DNA of 64,000 nucleotides from Streptomyces avermitilis MA-4680 = NBRC 14893. GTDB lineage: Bacteria; Actinomycetota; Actinomycetes; Streptomycetales; Streptomycetaceae. The stretch lies in contig NC_003155.5 of NCBI RefSeq assembly GCF_000009765.2, positions 3,596,001 to 3,660,000 of the forward strand, read 5' to 3'. The notes below the pieces were generated by a model. It searched no databases. It worked only from the letters and a program-made list of their open reading frames with translations, and was not told the origin of the DNA. This document shows, in pieces, positions 56,587 through 64,000 of the stretch; the first letter of the stretch is position 1, and the number at the start of each line of letters is the position of its first letter. A program made the translations under genes and the position numbers.

Positions 56587-57978
56587 TCATCCGACGTCGA
56601 GACGCAGGATGTCCTCTTCCGTCTCGCGGCGGACGATCACCCGGGCCTCACCGTCGTGCACGGCGACGACCGGCGGGCGCAGGGCGTGGTTGTAGTTGCT
56701 GGCCATGGAGCGGCAGTACGCGCCGGTGGCGGGGACCGCGATGAGGTCGCCGGGTGCCAGGTCGGCGGGCAGGAAGGCGTCCTTCACGACGATGTCGCCG
56801 CTCTCGCAGTGCTTGCCGACGACGCGGACGAGCATCGGCTCGGCGTCGGACGCGCGGGAGACGAGAGCGACGCTGTACTCGGCGTCGTAGAGGGCGGTCC
56901 GGATGTTGTCGGACATGCCGCCGTCGACGGAGACGTAGGTACGCAGTCCGTCGAGGGGCTTGATGGTGCCGACTTCGTAGAGGGTGAAGGCGGTCGGCCC
57001 GACGATGGCGCGCCCGGGCTCGACGGAGATACGCGGAGTCCGCAGCTTCGCGGCCTCGCACTCACGCGTGACGATCTCACTGAGCGCCTTGGCGATCTCG
57101 TGCGGCTCGCGCGGGTCGTCCTCACTCGTGTACGCGATGCCGAGACCGCCGCCGAGGTCGATCTCGGGCAGCTCGACGCCGTGCTCGTCACGGACCTCGG
57201 CGAGCAGCTTCACGACCCGGCGCGCGGCGACCTCGAACCCGGCCATGTCGAAGATCTGCGACCCGATGTGGCTGTGGATTCCGACGAGTTCGAGCCCGTC
57301 GAGCGCGAGCGCACGCCGTACGGCCTCCGCCGCCTGCCCGTCGGCGAGGCCGATCCCGAACTTCTGGTCCTCGTGGGCGGTGGCGATGAACTCGTGGGTG
57401 TGGGCCTCGACGCCGACCGTCACCCGGATCTGCGCGCGCTGCCGCTTGCCGAGGGACTGGGCGATGTGCGCGACACGCACGATCTCCTGGAAGGAGTCGA
57501 GAACGATGCGTCCGACGCCGGCCTCGACGGCCGTGCGGATCTCTTCCTCGGACTTGTTGTTGCCGTGGAAGGCGATGCGGTCGGCGGGCATCCCGGCGGA
57601 GAGGGCGGTGGCGAGCTCTCCCCCGGAGCACACGTCCAGGTTGAGCCCCTCTTCGTGCAGCCAGCGGACAACGGCCCGCGACAGGAAGGCCTTCCCGGCG
57701 TAGAAGACGTCGGCGTCGTGCCCGAAGGCGGTGCGCCAGGCGCGGGCACGCTCGCGGAAGTCGGCCTCGTCGAGGAAGTAGCCGGGGGTGCCGAACTCCT
57801 CGGCGAGCTGCTTGACGTCGATGCCGCCGACGCGCACCACCCCGTCGTCGCCGCGGCTGACGGTGTGGGACCAGACCTTCGGGTCAAGGGCGTTGAGATC
57901 TGCGGCCGGGGCGCTGTAGTGGCCCTCGGGGAGGACGTCGGCGTGACGGGGCCCGGCGGGGTGTGCGGAACGGCTCAT
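56587..57978 (-). CDS. lysA: Diaminopimelate decarboxylase
   Basis: The last step of lysine synthesis: decarboxylates meso-diaminopimelate with PLP (463 residues). PLP-lysine K96 lies in VFYAGKAFLS, HIGSQIFD and LGGGLGIAYTSEDDP form the cofactor loops, and the C-terminal active-site segment is CESGDIVVKDAFLP, with GAYCRSMASNYN. ATG 57978 follows the nrtL stop by 23 bp, so nrtL and lysA are probably one transcript. Confidence 0.96.
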   Translation of the reverse strand: MSRSAHPAGPRHADVLPEGHYSAPAADLNALDPKVWSHTVSRGDDGVVRVGGIDVKQLAEEFGTPGYFLDEADFRERARAWRTAFGHDADVFYAGKAFLSRAVVRWLHEEGLNLDVCSGGELATALSAGMPADRIAFHGNNKSEEEIRTAVEAGVGRIVLDSFQEIVRVAHIAQSLGKRQRAQIRVTVGVEAHTHEFIATAHEDQKFGIGLADGQAAEAVRRALALDGLELVGIHSHIGSQIFDMAGFEVAARRVVKLLAEVRDEHGVELPEIDLGGGLGIAYTSEDDPREPHEIAKALSEIVTRECEAAKLRTPRISVEPGRAIVGPTAFTLYEVGTIKPLDGLRTYVSVDGGMSDNIRTALYDAEYSVALVSRASDAEPMLVRVVGKHCESGDIVVKDAFLPADLAPGDLIAVPATGAYCRSMASNYNHALRPPVVAVHDGEARVIVRRETEEDILRLDVG

Positions 57979-58001
57979 GGTCTGTGTGGCTCTCTCAGGT
58001 G

Positions 58002-59060
58002 TCAGAGGTAGTCGGGTGCGCTGATGCCGAGGAGGGACAGGCCACCGGCCAGCACCGTCCCGGCGGCTTCGGCGAGGGCGAGCCGGGCACGGTGGGCGGC
58101 CGAGGGTTTCTCGTCGCCGAGCGGCAGCACGGTGTGCTGGAAGGCGAGGAACGCGTCGGCGGTGGCGACGAGGTGCCGGGCGAGCCGGTCGGGGGCGTGC
58201 TGGGCCGCGGCGGCGCTCAGGGCGTGCGGGTACCCGGCGAGCTCCCGGACGAGAACCTCTGCGCCGGGTACGTCAACGGGTACGTCACCGGGTTCGCCGT
58301 GGAACCCCAGCCGGGCGGCGCAACGGGTGAGCGCACGGGCACGCGCGTGGGCGTACCGGATCCGGAAGAGGGGGTTGCTCTCGCGCTGCGCGAGGTGGTC
58401 GGCGGTGATGCGGGGCCGGTCGTGGGCGGCGGGGTGCAACAGCGCCCAGCGGGCGGCGTCGGCACCGAGGGGGGCGGGGTCCTCGGGCGCGGGCACGGGC
58501 CGCAGGGTGACAGCCTCCCCCGCCCGCACATGATCGACCTCGGCGCGACCGCCCTGGCTGGCGACGATACGGACGAGGCTGTCGGCGACGACTTCGGCGC
58601 GGATGTCGTACGGGATGCGGAGGGGGATGACTTGGCCGGTGAGGGTGGGGGTGTGGCCGTAGGGGGTGCCGTGACTGTCATGGCCACTGTCGATTGCATG
58701 CCCGATTGCGTGCCCGTTGGCGTGCCCGTTCGCGTGCCCGTCGAGGATCTCGCGTACGAGGGCGATGGTGGCGGTGGCCGCTTCGAGATGGATGTTGAGG
58801 AAGCCGGGGCCGGTGATCTCGACACCGGCGACACCGGCGGTACGGCTGAGGTGGGGGCGCAGGATCTCGGCGACCTGGCGGGGCGGGCGTCCGGCGGGGC
58901 GGGCCAGCTGGAGCGCGATGTTGGTGGCGTAGTCCCCACAGCCGCCGGGCCCGGGCGGCGTGACCACGGCCCGTACGGGAACGGCCACGCTCAGCTCACC
59001 CTCGTCCACGGCACAACGCACCGCGCGCAGCACGGTGCGGGAGAGCTCGACGGGGGTCAC
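58002..59060 (-). CDS. nrtL: ArgS-related anticodon-binding protein without catalytic domain
   Basis: A 352-residue protein with the N-terminal additional domain of arginyl-tRNA synthetase (PGPGGCGDYATNIALQLARP, VEITGPGFLNIHL) joined to a C-terminal DALR anticodon-binding domain (NPLFRIRYAHARARAL to the end GLSLLGISAPDYL). The Rossmann catalytic core with HIGH and KMSKS is missing, so it cannot charge tRNA. A slippage-type GHANGHANGHAIGHAI stretch sits where the catalytic domain would be. GTG 59060 (MTPVELSRTVLRAV) matches the ArgS N-terminus; upstream codons are not conserved. A tRNA-Arg gene lies 0.8 kb away. It may bind tRNA-Arg; the function is not known to me. Confidence 0.85.
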   Translation of the reverse strand: MTPVELSRTVLRAVRCAVDEGELSVAVPVRAVVTPPGPGGCGDYATNIALQLARPAGRPPRQVAEILRPHLSRTAGVAGVEITGPGFLNIHLEAATATIALVREILDGHANGHANGHAIGHAIDSGHDSHGTPYGHTPTLTGQVIPLRIPYDIRAEVVADSLVRIVASQGGRAEVDHVRAGEAVTLRPVPAPEDPAPLGADAARWALLHPAAHDRPRITADHLAQRESNPLFRIRYAHARARALTRCAARLGFHGEPGDVPVDVPGAEVLVRELAGYPHALSAAAAQHAPDRLARHLVATADAFLAFQHTVLPLGDEKPSAAHRARLALAEAAGTVLAGGLSLLGISAPDYL

Positions 59061-59219
59061 GGGACAAGCGTAGGGGAGGAGGGGGGTGGGAATGCGAGTC
59101 GGTTTACTCGGGGGTCCGGGATATGGACGGGGCGGGGTGGGCACTGGGGGACGATCAGCCGCAACGCGGCGCACCGTTCTCCGCCCCGCTTCTCCCCGCC
59201 GCGTCTCCGCACGTCTTCG

Positions 59220-59813
59220 TCAGGTGCCGGCGCGGTCACCCGCCCGCTCGGCCCCACCGGCCCCACCGGCGCCGCAGGGACTGCCGAGGGAGGCCGGGTC
59301 ACCGTCGCCTCCCCCGCTTCCCCCTCCCTCACTGTCTCGCTCCATCAACTGCCGTACGAGCCGCACGAGTTCGGCGGGCTCGAACGGCTTGGCGAGGAAG
59401 GCGTCGACGCCGACACCGAGCCCGGCCTCGACCTCGTACTGCGTACAGGCACTCACGATCGCGAGGGGCAGATCACGGGTCCGCGGATCGGCACGGAGGC
59501 GGGCGGCGGTCCGCAGCCCGTCGAGCCGGGGCATGACGACATCAAGGGTGACGACATCGGGGCGTACCTGATGAACGACATCCAGACACTCGGCACCGTC
59601 AGCCGCGGTCACGACCTCGAGACCCTCCAGCTCGAGGTTGACCCTGATCAGCTGCCGGATGACCTTGTTGTCGTCCACAACAAGCACCCGGCCGGACGCG
59701 CCTGGCACAACTCGAGAGTAGGTCGGCACCCACGACCGCGTCCGGCTTTTCCCCACTTCCCCCTCGTCCGGGGCCGCGACACCGCTCCCCCGCCACCCCC
59801 AAAACCTGTTCAT
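59220..59813 (-). CDS. Single-domain response regulator
   Basis: A 197-residue CheY-like receiver with no DNA-binding output domain. Phospho-acceptor Asp91 lies in VVTLDVVMPRLDG, the acidic pair D47/D48 in VLVVDDNKVIRQL, and Lys142 in AFLAKPFEP. The C-terminal 30 residues are Gly/Asp-rich and look disordered. ATG 59813 has AGGG 5 nt upstream; a GTG at codon 36 (VPGASGRV) matches the family start but lacks a ribosome site. No partner histidine kinase is adjacent. Confidence 0.88.
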   Translation of the reverse strand: MNRFWGWRGSGVAAPDEGEVGKSRTRSWVPTYSRVVPGASGRVLVVDDNKVIRQLIRVNLELEGLEVVTAADGAECLDVVHQVRPDVVTLDVVMPRLDGLRTAARLRADPRTRDLPLAIVSACTQYEVEAGLGVGVDAFLAKPFEPAELVRLVRQLMERDSEGGGSGGGDGDPASLGSPCGAGGAGGAERAGDRAGT

Positions 59814-59870
59814 GGGGACCCTGAAAGAGCTGGTAGGGTTCTACCCGTCGCAGCGCAACGCGCCAGACAC

Positions 59871-59942
59871 GCCCCCGTAGCTCAGGGGATAGAGCAACGG
59901 CCTCCGGAGCCGTGTGCGCAGGTTCGAATCCTGCCGGGGGCA
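59871..59942 (+). tRNA. tRNA-Arg (anticodon CCG)
   Basis: A complete cloverleaf: acceptor GCCCCCG/CGGGGGC, D-arm GCTC...GAGC, anticodon stem ACGGC/GCCGT with loop CTCCGGA (anticodon CCG, reads CGG), and T-arm GCAGG-TTCGAAT-CCTGC. The CCA end is not encoded. It is divergent from the response regulator gene. Confidence 0.96.
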
Positions 59943-59994
59943 CTCGCCTACAACCAGCACAGTTCATGCGCTGACCAGGGCGGATGCCATGAAC

Positions 59995-60031
59995 AAAGAG
60001 TCGGACTCAGTCTCACTGAGTCCGACTCTTT
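59995..60031 (+). terminator. Terminator downstream of tRNA-Arg
   Basis: A perfect 16-bp inverted repeat (59995-60010 with 60016-60031) with a 5-nt loop, ending in CTCTTTG, 53 bp after the tRNA. Confidence 0.85.
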
Positions 60032-60329
60032 GTCGTTGTCTGTCACTGAGTGGCGAGTGAGGCCACAACGGCCCGGTCGCCGCCCGCCATATGGCGAACG
60101 GGTATCTGGGGGAGAAACCCGGCGTGGCGGAGGTCAGCCATCAGGAAGATCAAAGCGCCCCTGGCCGCTCGGCTGACTTCCCAGCCAGCCGAGCAAGGTC
60201 TGCGTATACACGGTCGTAACGTCAGTCCCTCATACGGCGCCGATGCCGGCGTTCGTGACCCACTTGGCAGTGGGGGCCTCGTGCCCTACGACTCGTCACC
60301 GGCGCCCGGGGCTGTCCCGAAGGGACGGG
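60032..60329. other. Intergenic, no recognised gene
   Basis: About 300 bp between the tRNA terminator and the FG-GAP gene stop. No ORF with typical codon bias and no integrase remnant that I can recognise. Confidence 0.5.
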
Positions 60330-61742
60330 TCAGCGCGCCAGCCACGAGCCGAACATGACGCCCTTCTCCAGCGCGCCGAGCGCCTTGGGGCCGAACGACG
60401 TGATGCCGGTGACCGTCAGGCCGCCGGCCGCGCCCCGCAGGTGCCAGGCGGCGCCGGAGTCGGCGTAGGTGCCGTCCTCCAGGGGCGCGGTCGCCGTCAG
60501 GTCGGCCTTGCCGTCCTTGTTGGTGTCCGACAGCAGGACCTGGCTGCCGAACTTGTCCTCCTTCTCGGAGGCGCCGGGCACGCCGGTCGTGGACTGCTGG
60601 AAGGCCTGCGCGCCCGTGCCGGTCAGACCGGTGCGGGAGCCCTTGAGCAGCACCGTGCTCCCCGCGTCCGCGACCGACTCGATGTCCTCGCCGGGGATGC
60701 CGACCGCGACGTCCGCGTAGCCGTCGCCGTTCACGTCGCCCGCGCTGATCGAGGAGCCGAACTCGTCGCCCTCCTCGCCGACCCCGGGCACGCCCGCCGT
60801 GTCCTGCGTGATCTTCGCGGTGCGGGTCGTCGAAGGCCCGTCCGCGGTGCCGTACTTGATGAGGATCGTGCCCTTCTGGTACGGCATGTCCTCGAAGTTG
60901 TTGCCGATGTCGCGGACGATCAGGTCGCCGTAGCCGTCCTTGTCGACGTCCGCGATCGCCCCGCCGACGGAGGCCGCGAGTGGCTTCGGGGTGGTGTTCA
61001 CACCGTCCTTGCCGCCGGCCCAGAACTTGCTGCCGTACGCCATCTCCTCGAAGCCGTGGTTGGAGACGATGTCGTCGGCGCCGTCGCCCGTGATGTCGCC
61101 CGTGACGAAGCCGCCGGGGCCGAAGGTCCGGCTGGTGGCGACCGCCTGGGTGCTCGCGGCCTTGCCTTCGCGCGTGAAGGGGCCGTAGGAGATGAGCATG
61201 CCCTGGTCGTCGTTGTCGGGGTCGTCGCTGCGCGGGAAGTCCACCGTGACCAGGTCGCGCTTGCCGTCGCCGTTGAAGTCGCCGGCGGTGACGTGCCCGC
61301 CGTTCCAGGGCAGCTCGGCGCTGCCCTGGCCGGACAGGCCGGCGGCGGAGCCCCACAGGACCACGGCCTTGCCGTCGTAGCCGTTGACGACGAGGTCGGT
61401 GTACCGGTCGCCGTCGAGGTCGGCGGCGGCCGTCTCCTGGCCGAAGCGTCCGCCGCTCTCCGGGTCGCCGGGCACGCCAGGGGTGGCGCGGCCGAAGGTC
61501 TTGGCGTGCGCGGTGTCGGGGCCCGACGCGGAGCCGTAGACGACCGTCACCTGGCCGGGCGTCGTGCCCTCGTAGCCGCCGACCGCGGAGAACACGAGGT
61601 CGGCGTACCCGTCGTGGTTGAAGTCGACGAGCGGCGTGCGCGGCGGCACTGGCGCGGCCGAGGCCGGGCCGGCGGCGGCGACGAGCACGAGGGGAGTGGC
61701 GAGCGTGGTGACCGCGAGGGCGGCCGTGAGGGAGCGTCGCAC
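60330..61742 (-). CDS. Secreted FG-GAP (integrin-like beta-propeller) repeat protein
   Basis: A 470-residue exported protein. The signal peptide (LTAALAVTTLATPLVLVAAA) ends at PASAAPVPP, and is followed by about seven FG-GAP/VCBS blades with calcium-binding DxDxDxxxD loops (DFNHDGYADLV, DLDGDRYTDLV, DFNGDGKRDLV, DITGDGADDIV, DVDKDGYGDLI, DVNGDGYADVA, DTNKDGKADLT). GTG 61742 has GGAGG 4 nt upstream. The next gene upstream is a close paralogue. Such propellers bind ligands or carbohydrates outside the cell, but no substrate can be inferred. Confidence 0.9.
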   Translation of the reverse strand: MRRSLTAALAVTTLATPLVLVAAAGPASAAPVPPRTPLVDFNHDGYADLVFSAVGGYEGTTPGQVTVVYGSASGPDTAHAKTFGRATPGVPGDPESGGRFGQETAAADLDGDRYTDLVVNGYDGKAVVLWGSAAGLSGQGSAELPWNGGHVTAGDFNGDGKRDLVTVDFPRSDDPDNDDQGMLISYGPFTREGKAASTQAVATSRTFGPGGFVTGDITGDGADDIVSNHGFEEMAYGSKFWAGGKDGVNTTPKPLAASVGGAIADVDKDGYGDLIVRDIGNNFEDMPYQKGTILIKYGTADGPSTTRTAKITQDTAGVPGVGEEGDEFGSSISAGDVNGDGYADVAVGIPGEDIESVADAGSTVLLKGSRTGLTGTGAQAFQQSTTGVPGASEKEDKFGSQVLLSDTNKDGKADLTATAPLEDGTYADSGAAWHLRGAAGGLTVTGITSFGPKALGALEKGVMFGSWLAR

Positions 61743-61809
61743 TGATCCTCCAGAAGAGAGAAAGACAGAGAAAGACAGGAAAAACAGAAGGCGAGAGAGG
61801 GGGAGGGGG

Positions 61810-63237
61810 TCAGCCGCCGAGCGTGTGGCCGAACTTGGCGTCCTTCTCGGGGGCGCCGAGCTTCACGGGGCTGAGCGTGCCGGCGCCCGTCGTGGTCAGG
61901 CCGCTCGCGGAGCCGTAGAGGTTCCACAGGGCGCCCGAGTCGGCGAAGGCACCGTCCTCGCCGGGGGCCGTCGCGGTCAGGTCCGCCTTGCCGTCCTTGT
62001 TCAGGTCGGAGAGGCTCACCTGGCGGCCGAAGTCGTCGCCCGACTCGGAGACGCCGGGCACGCCCGCAGTGGACTGGTTGTAGGCGATCGCACCCTTGCC
62101 GGTCATGCCGCCGACGGCCTTGGACGCGCCCTTGAGCAGGATCACCGCGCCGGTACCGGTGGCGGCGTCGAGGCTCTCGCCGGGAACGCCGACCGCGACC
62201 TCCGCCTTGCCGTCGCCGTTCACGTCACCGGCGCTGAGGGACGCGCCGAAGGCGTCGTTCGCCTCGCTCGCCCCGGGAACCCCCGCGGTGGCCTGGGTGA
62301 TGACCTTCTTGCGCGTGTTGCTCGGCCCGGTGGAGCCGCCGTACTGGATGGTGATGCTGCCCGGGGCGGAGTCGATGACCTCGGTGACGGAGCCGATGTC
62401 GCGGGTGATCAGGTCGCCGTAGCCGTCGCCGTCGACATCGCCGACGGTGCCGCTGTACGCCGTGCCGAGGGCCTTGGAGGTGTGGCCGACGCCGGTCCTC
62501 GACCCCTTCCAGAAGCGGGCCTCGTGCTGCATCTCCTCGAAGCCGTGCGTGGTGACGATGTCGTCGACACCGTCGCCCGTGAGGTCACCGGTGATGAAGG
62601 AGCGCAGACCCGAGGGGCCGTCGTCCGTGGTGATGCTGTCCTGGGTGCGCGTCTTGCCGTCGCGGGTGAACGGGCCGTACTGGATCGTCATCCCGGAGAC
62701 GTCCGGGTCGTCGCTCGGGTCGGAGTTCACGACGAGGTCGCGCTTGCCGTCGCCGTTGAAGTCACCGAGGGCGAACTCGGAGTACCGGTACGGCAGAACG
62801 GTGTTCTGGCCGGTAAGGCCGTCCTTGGAGCCCCAGAGCACGGTCGGCTCGCCGTCGTCGCCGCCGCTCGCCACGAGCAGGTCGGTGTACGAGTCGCCGT
62901 CGAGGTCACCGGGGAGCGTCTGGACACCGAAGGCGAACGTGCCCTGGAGGTCGCCGGGGACGCCGGGCGTGGCCCGGCTGATCATCTGGTGGCGCGCCGT
63001 TCCGGGCCCGGAGGCGGTGCCGTACACGACCGAGATGTAACCGGCCTTCTCCACACCGCCGACGGTGCCGAAGGGCGCCGCGACCGCGAGGTCGGCGTGT
63101 CCGTCGTGGTTGAAGTCGGTCATCGGCGTGCGGGGCGGCACGGGCGCGGCCGACGCCGTGCCGGAGGTGGCGAAGAGCGCGAGGGGGGTCGCGAGCGCGG
63201 TGACGGCGATCGCGGCGGTGAGAGTGCGGCGGGGCAC
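61810..63237 (-). CDS. Secreted FG-GAP repeat protein, paralogue of the downstream gene
   Basis: A 475-residue paralogue with the same plan: signal peptide ending at TASAAPVPPRTP, then FG-GAP blades (DFNHDGHADLA, DLDGDSYTDLL, DFNGDGKRDLV, DLTGDGVDDIV, DVDGDGYGDLI, DVNGDGKAEVA, DLNKDGKADLT). GTG 63237 with GGAGG 4 nt upstream is chosen; the frame upstream to 63588 is the antisense of another fragment and not protein-like. The 67-bp gap between the genes and the matched blade order indicate tandem duplication. Confidence 0.9.
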   Translation of the reverse strand: MPRRTLTAAIAVTALATPLALFATSGTASAAPVPPRTPMTDFNHDGHADLAVAAPFGTVGGVEKAGYISVVYGTASGPGTARHQMISRATPGVPGDLQGTFAFGVQTLPGDLDGDSYTDLLVASGGDDGEPTVLWGSKDGLTGQNTVLPYRYSEFALGDFNGDGKRDLVVNSDPSDDPDVSGMTIQYGPFTRDGKTRTQDSITTDDGPSGLRSFITGDLTGDGVDDIVTTHGFEEMQHEARFWKGSRTGVGHTSKALGTAYSGTVGDVDGDGYGDLITRDIGSVTEVIDSAPGSITIQYGGSTGPSNTRKKVITQATAGVPGASEANDAFGASLSAGDVNGDGKAEVAVGVPGESLDAATGTGAVILLKGASKAVGGMTGKGAIAYNQSTAGVPGVSESGDDFGRQVSLSDLNKDGKADLTATAPGEDGAFADSGALWNLYGSASGLTTTGAGTLSPVKLGAPEKDAKFGHTLGG

Positions 63238-63418
63238 TGTGCCTCCTGTGCGGAACGTGTGTGACGTACCGGGAGACGGACCACTTCGAGTGAAGGTTGT
63301 ACACCGCAGGAACTCCGTTGCGAGATGCGGACGTTCCATCGAGTACGGCGGCCGTTCACCTCGCGACCGCCCAGGCGCGCGACACTGGCCCGCGGAGCGA
63401 GGCCAGGGGAGGGACGGG

Positions 63419-63685
63419 ATGGCGCGGGCGAGGATGTCGATGCAGGAGCTGATCCGGCGCAGGCGGCGGGCGGGCTTCGTGGGCAGACGCGAGGAGCTGC
63501 GGGCGTTCCGGGAGAACTTCGACCTGCCCGTGGACGACGACCGCCACCGGTTCCTGTTCCACGTGCACGGCCCGGCGGGCGTCGGCAAGGCCCAGGTCGT
63601 GGAAGATCGTCCAGCCCTCGCCGATCAACACCTCGACCAGCTCCTGATTGCAGCGCTGTCGACACTTCGTGTGAGTGGCGTATGA
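63419..63685 (+). pseudogene. Truncated P-loop ATPase N-terminus
   Basis: ATG 63419, preceded by GAGGGACGGG, encodes 88 residues. The first 58 look like the start of an ATP-binding regulatory protein (RRRRRAGFVGRREELRAFRE, then HVHGPAGVGK, a Walker A). Directly after the Lys the homology stops and unrelated sequence runs to a stop, so the gene is cut at its P-loop. On the opposite strand the following bases encode ELVEVLIGEGWTIFHDL, possibly a fragment of a second gene. It looks like a rearrangement junction. Confidence 0.6.
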
Positions 63686-63758
63686 GATTCACCCACACAC
63701 GATCAGGCGAAGCCGTTTCCACAGGTCAGGTGGGCAATGATCGTACGAGGGGCAGTGC

Positions 63759-63801
63759 CCTCCGCAGCCGTGTACGCAGGTTCGAATCCTGCCGGGGGCA
63801 C
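63759..63801 (+). repeat. Duplicated 3' half of tRNA-Arg(CCG), possible attachment-site remnant
   Basis: These 43 bp match 59901-59943 of the intact tRNA-Arg at 41 positions, from the anticodon loop to just past the 3' end, with no 5' half present. This is the pattern left by site-specific integration into a tRNA 3' end. It was checked on the plus strand only. Confidence 0.8.
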
Positions 63802-64000
63802 CTTGAATTAGGTGCCCAAGGACCCGTCACCAGCGGAAACGCTGAGGCCGGGGTCTTCGCGTATGTGCAGGAGGATGCAGCCCGAAGCCGCTCCATGTCA
63901 GGGTCTATGGACGAGGCGTGGACGGGATCTTGAAGCATCGTCGCAGGTCACTCGCCCTCCCTGGGGTGATCGCGACTCCATCCCAGAACAACAGCACTGA
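63802..64000. other. Window end, no recognised gene
   Basis: About 200 bp after the tRNA fragment. A short open frame (63812 onward) has no recognisable features. Confidence 0.5.

Noticed and set aside
63238..63588. N-terminal extension of the second FG-GAP protein
   Set aside because: It would bury the signal peptide and overlaps the antisense ATPase fragment; GTG 63237 has a GGAGG site.

Overview
The window is very GC-rich actinomycete DNA, almost certainly Streptomyces. The evidence is third-codon G/C bias, many GTG starts, long antisense shadow ORFs, a TTA codon in a regulator, and a right half whose gene order matches, from memory, the S. coelicolor SCO5351-SCO5365 region (response regulator, nrtL, lysA, hom, thrC, thrB, rho, LCP protein, rpmE, prfA, prmC, sua5, phosphatase, glyA, rfe).

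Positions 1-38595 (all minus strand) are one end of a modular type I polyketide cluster. The first synthase (30419-11907) has a KSQ loading module and modules 1-3. The second (11884 to beyond position 1) has modules 4, 5 and most of 6. Upstream lie the remains of a cytochrome P450, two large LuxR/LAL regulators and a type II thioesterase. The predicted chain is acetate start; malonyl+KR; methylmalonyl+KR; malonyl+DH-ER-KR; atypical AT+dead KR; methylmalonyl+KR; malonyl+DH. This reproduces the hydroxypropyl-spiroketal end of oligomycin-type macrolides. The gene order also matches olmA2-olmA1-olmB-olmRII-olmRI-olmC as I remember it from S. avermitilis. Two differences stand out: the P450 (12-hydroxylase) is a pseudogene, and AT4, which sets the C26 substituent, has a HAAH signature. 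A 12-deoxy product altered at C26 (rutamycin B-like, for example) is therefore a reasonable hypothesis.

Positions 38930-41804 (plus strand) are a three-gene ATGA-overlapping operon: metallophosphoesterase, Sfp-type phosphopantetheinyl transferase, and an internally deleted methylmalonyl-CoA-mutase-like protein. AGGGGT/ACCCCT direct repeats occur upstream of olmA1, olmB, olmRII, olmC and this operon, which suggests one regulon. olmRI lacks the repeat but carries a TTA codon, so bldA may control the top of the cascade.

Positions 41912-59813 (all minus) are conserved housekeeping genes: a cell-envelope sugar-phosphate transferase, serine hydroxymethyltransferase, translation factors (prmC, prfA, rpmE, sua5), Rho, the threonine/lysine pathway (thrB, thrC, hom, lysA), an ArgS-like protein and a response regulator.

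Positions 59871-64000 hold tRNA-Arg(CCG), two tandem secreted FG-GAP proteins, a truncated ATPase fragment and a duplicated 3' half of the tRNA. The duplication suggests a decayed tRNA-targeted insertion.
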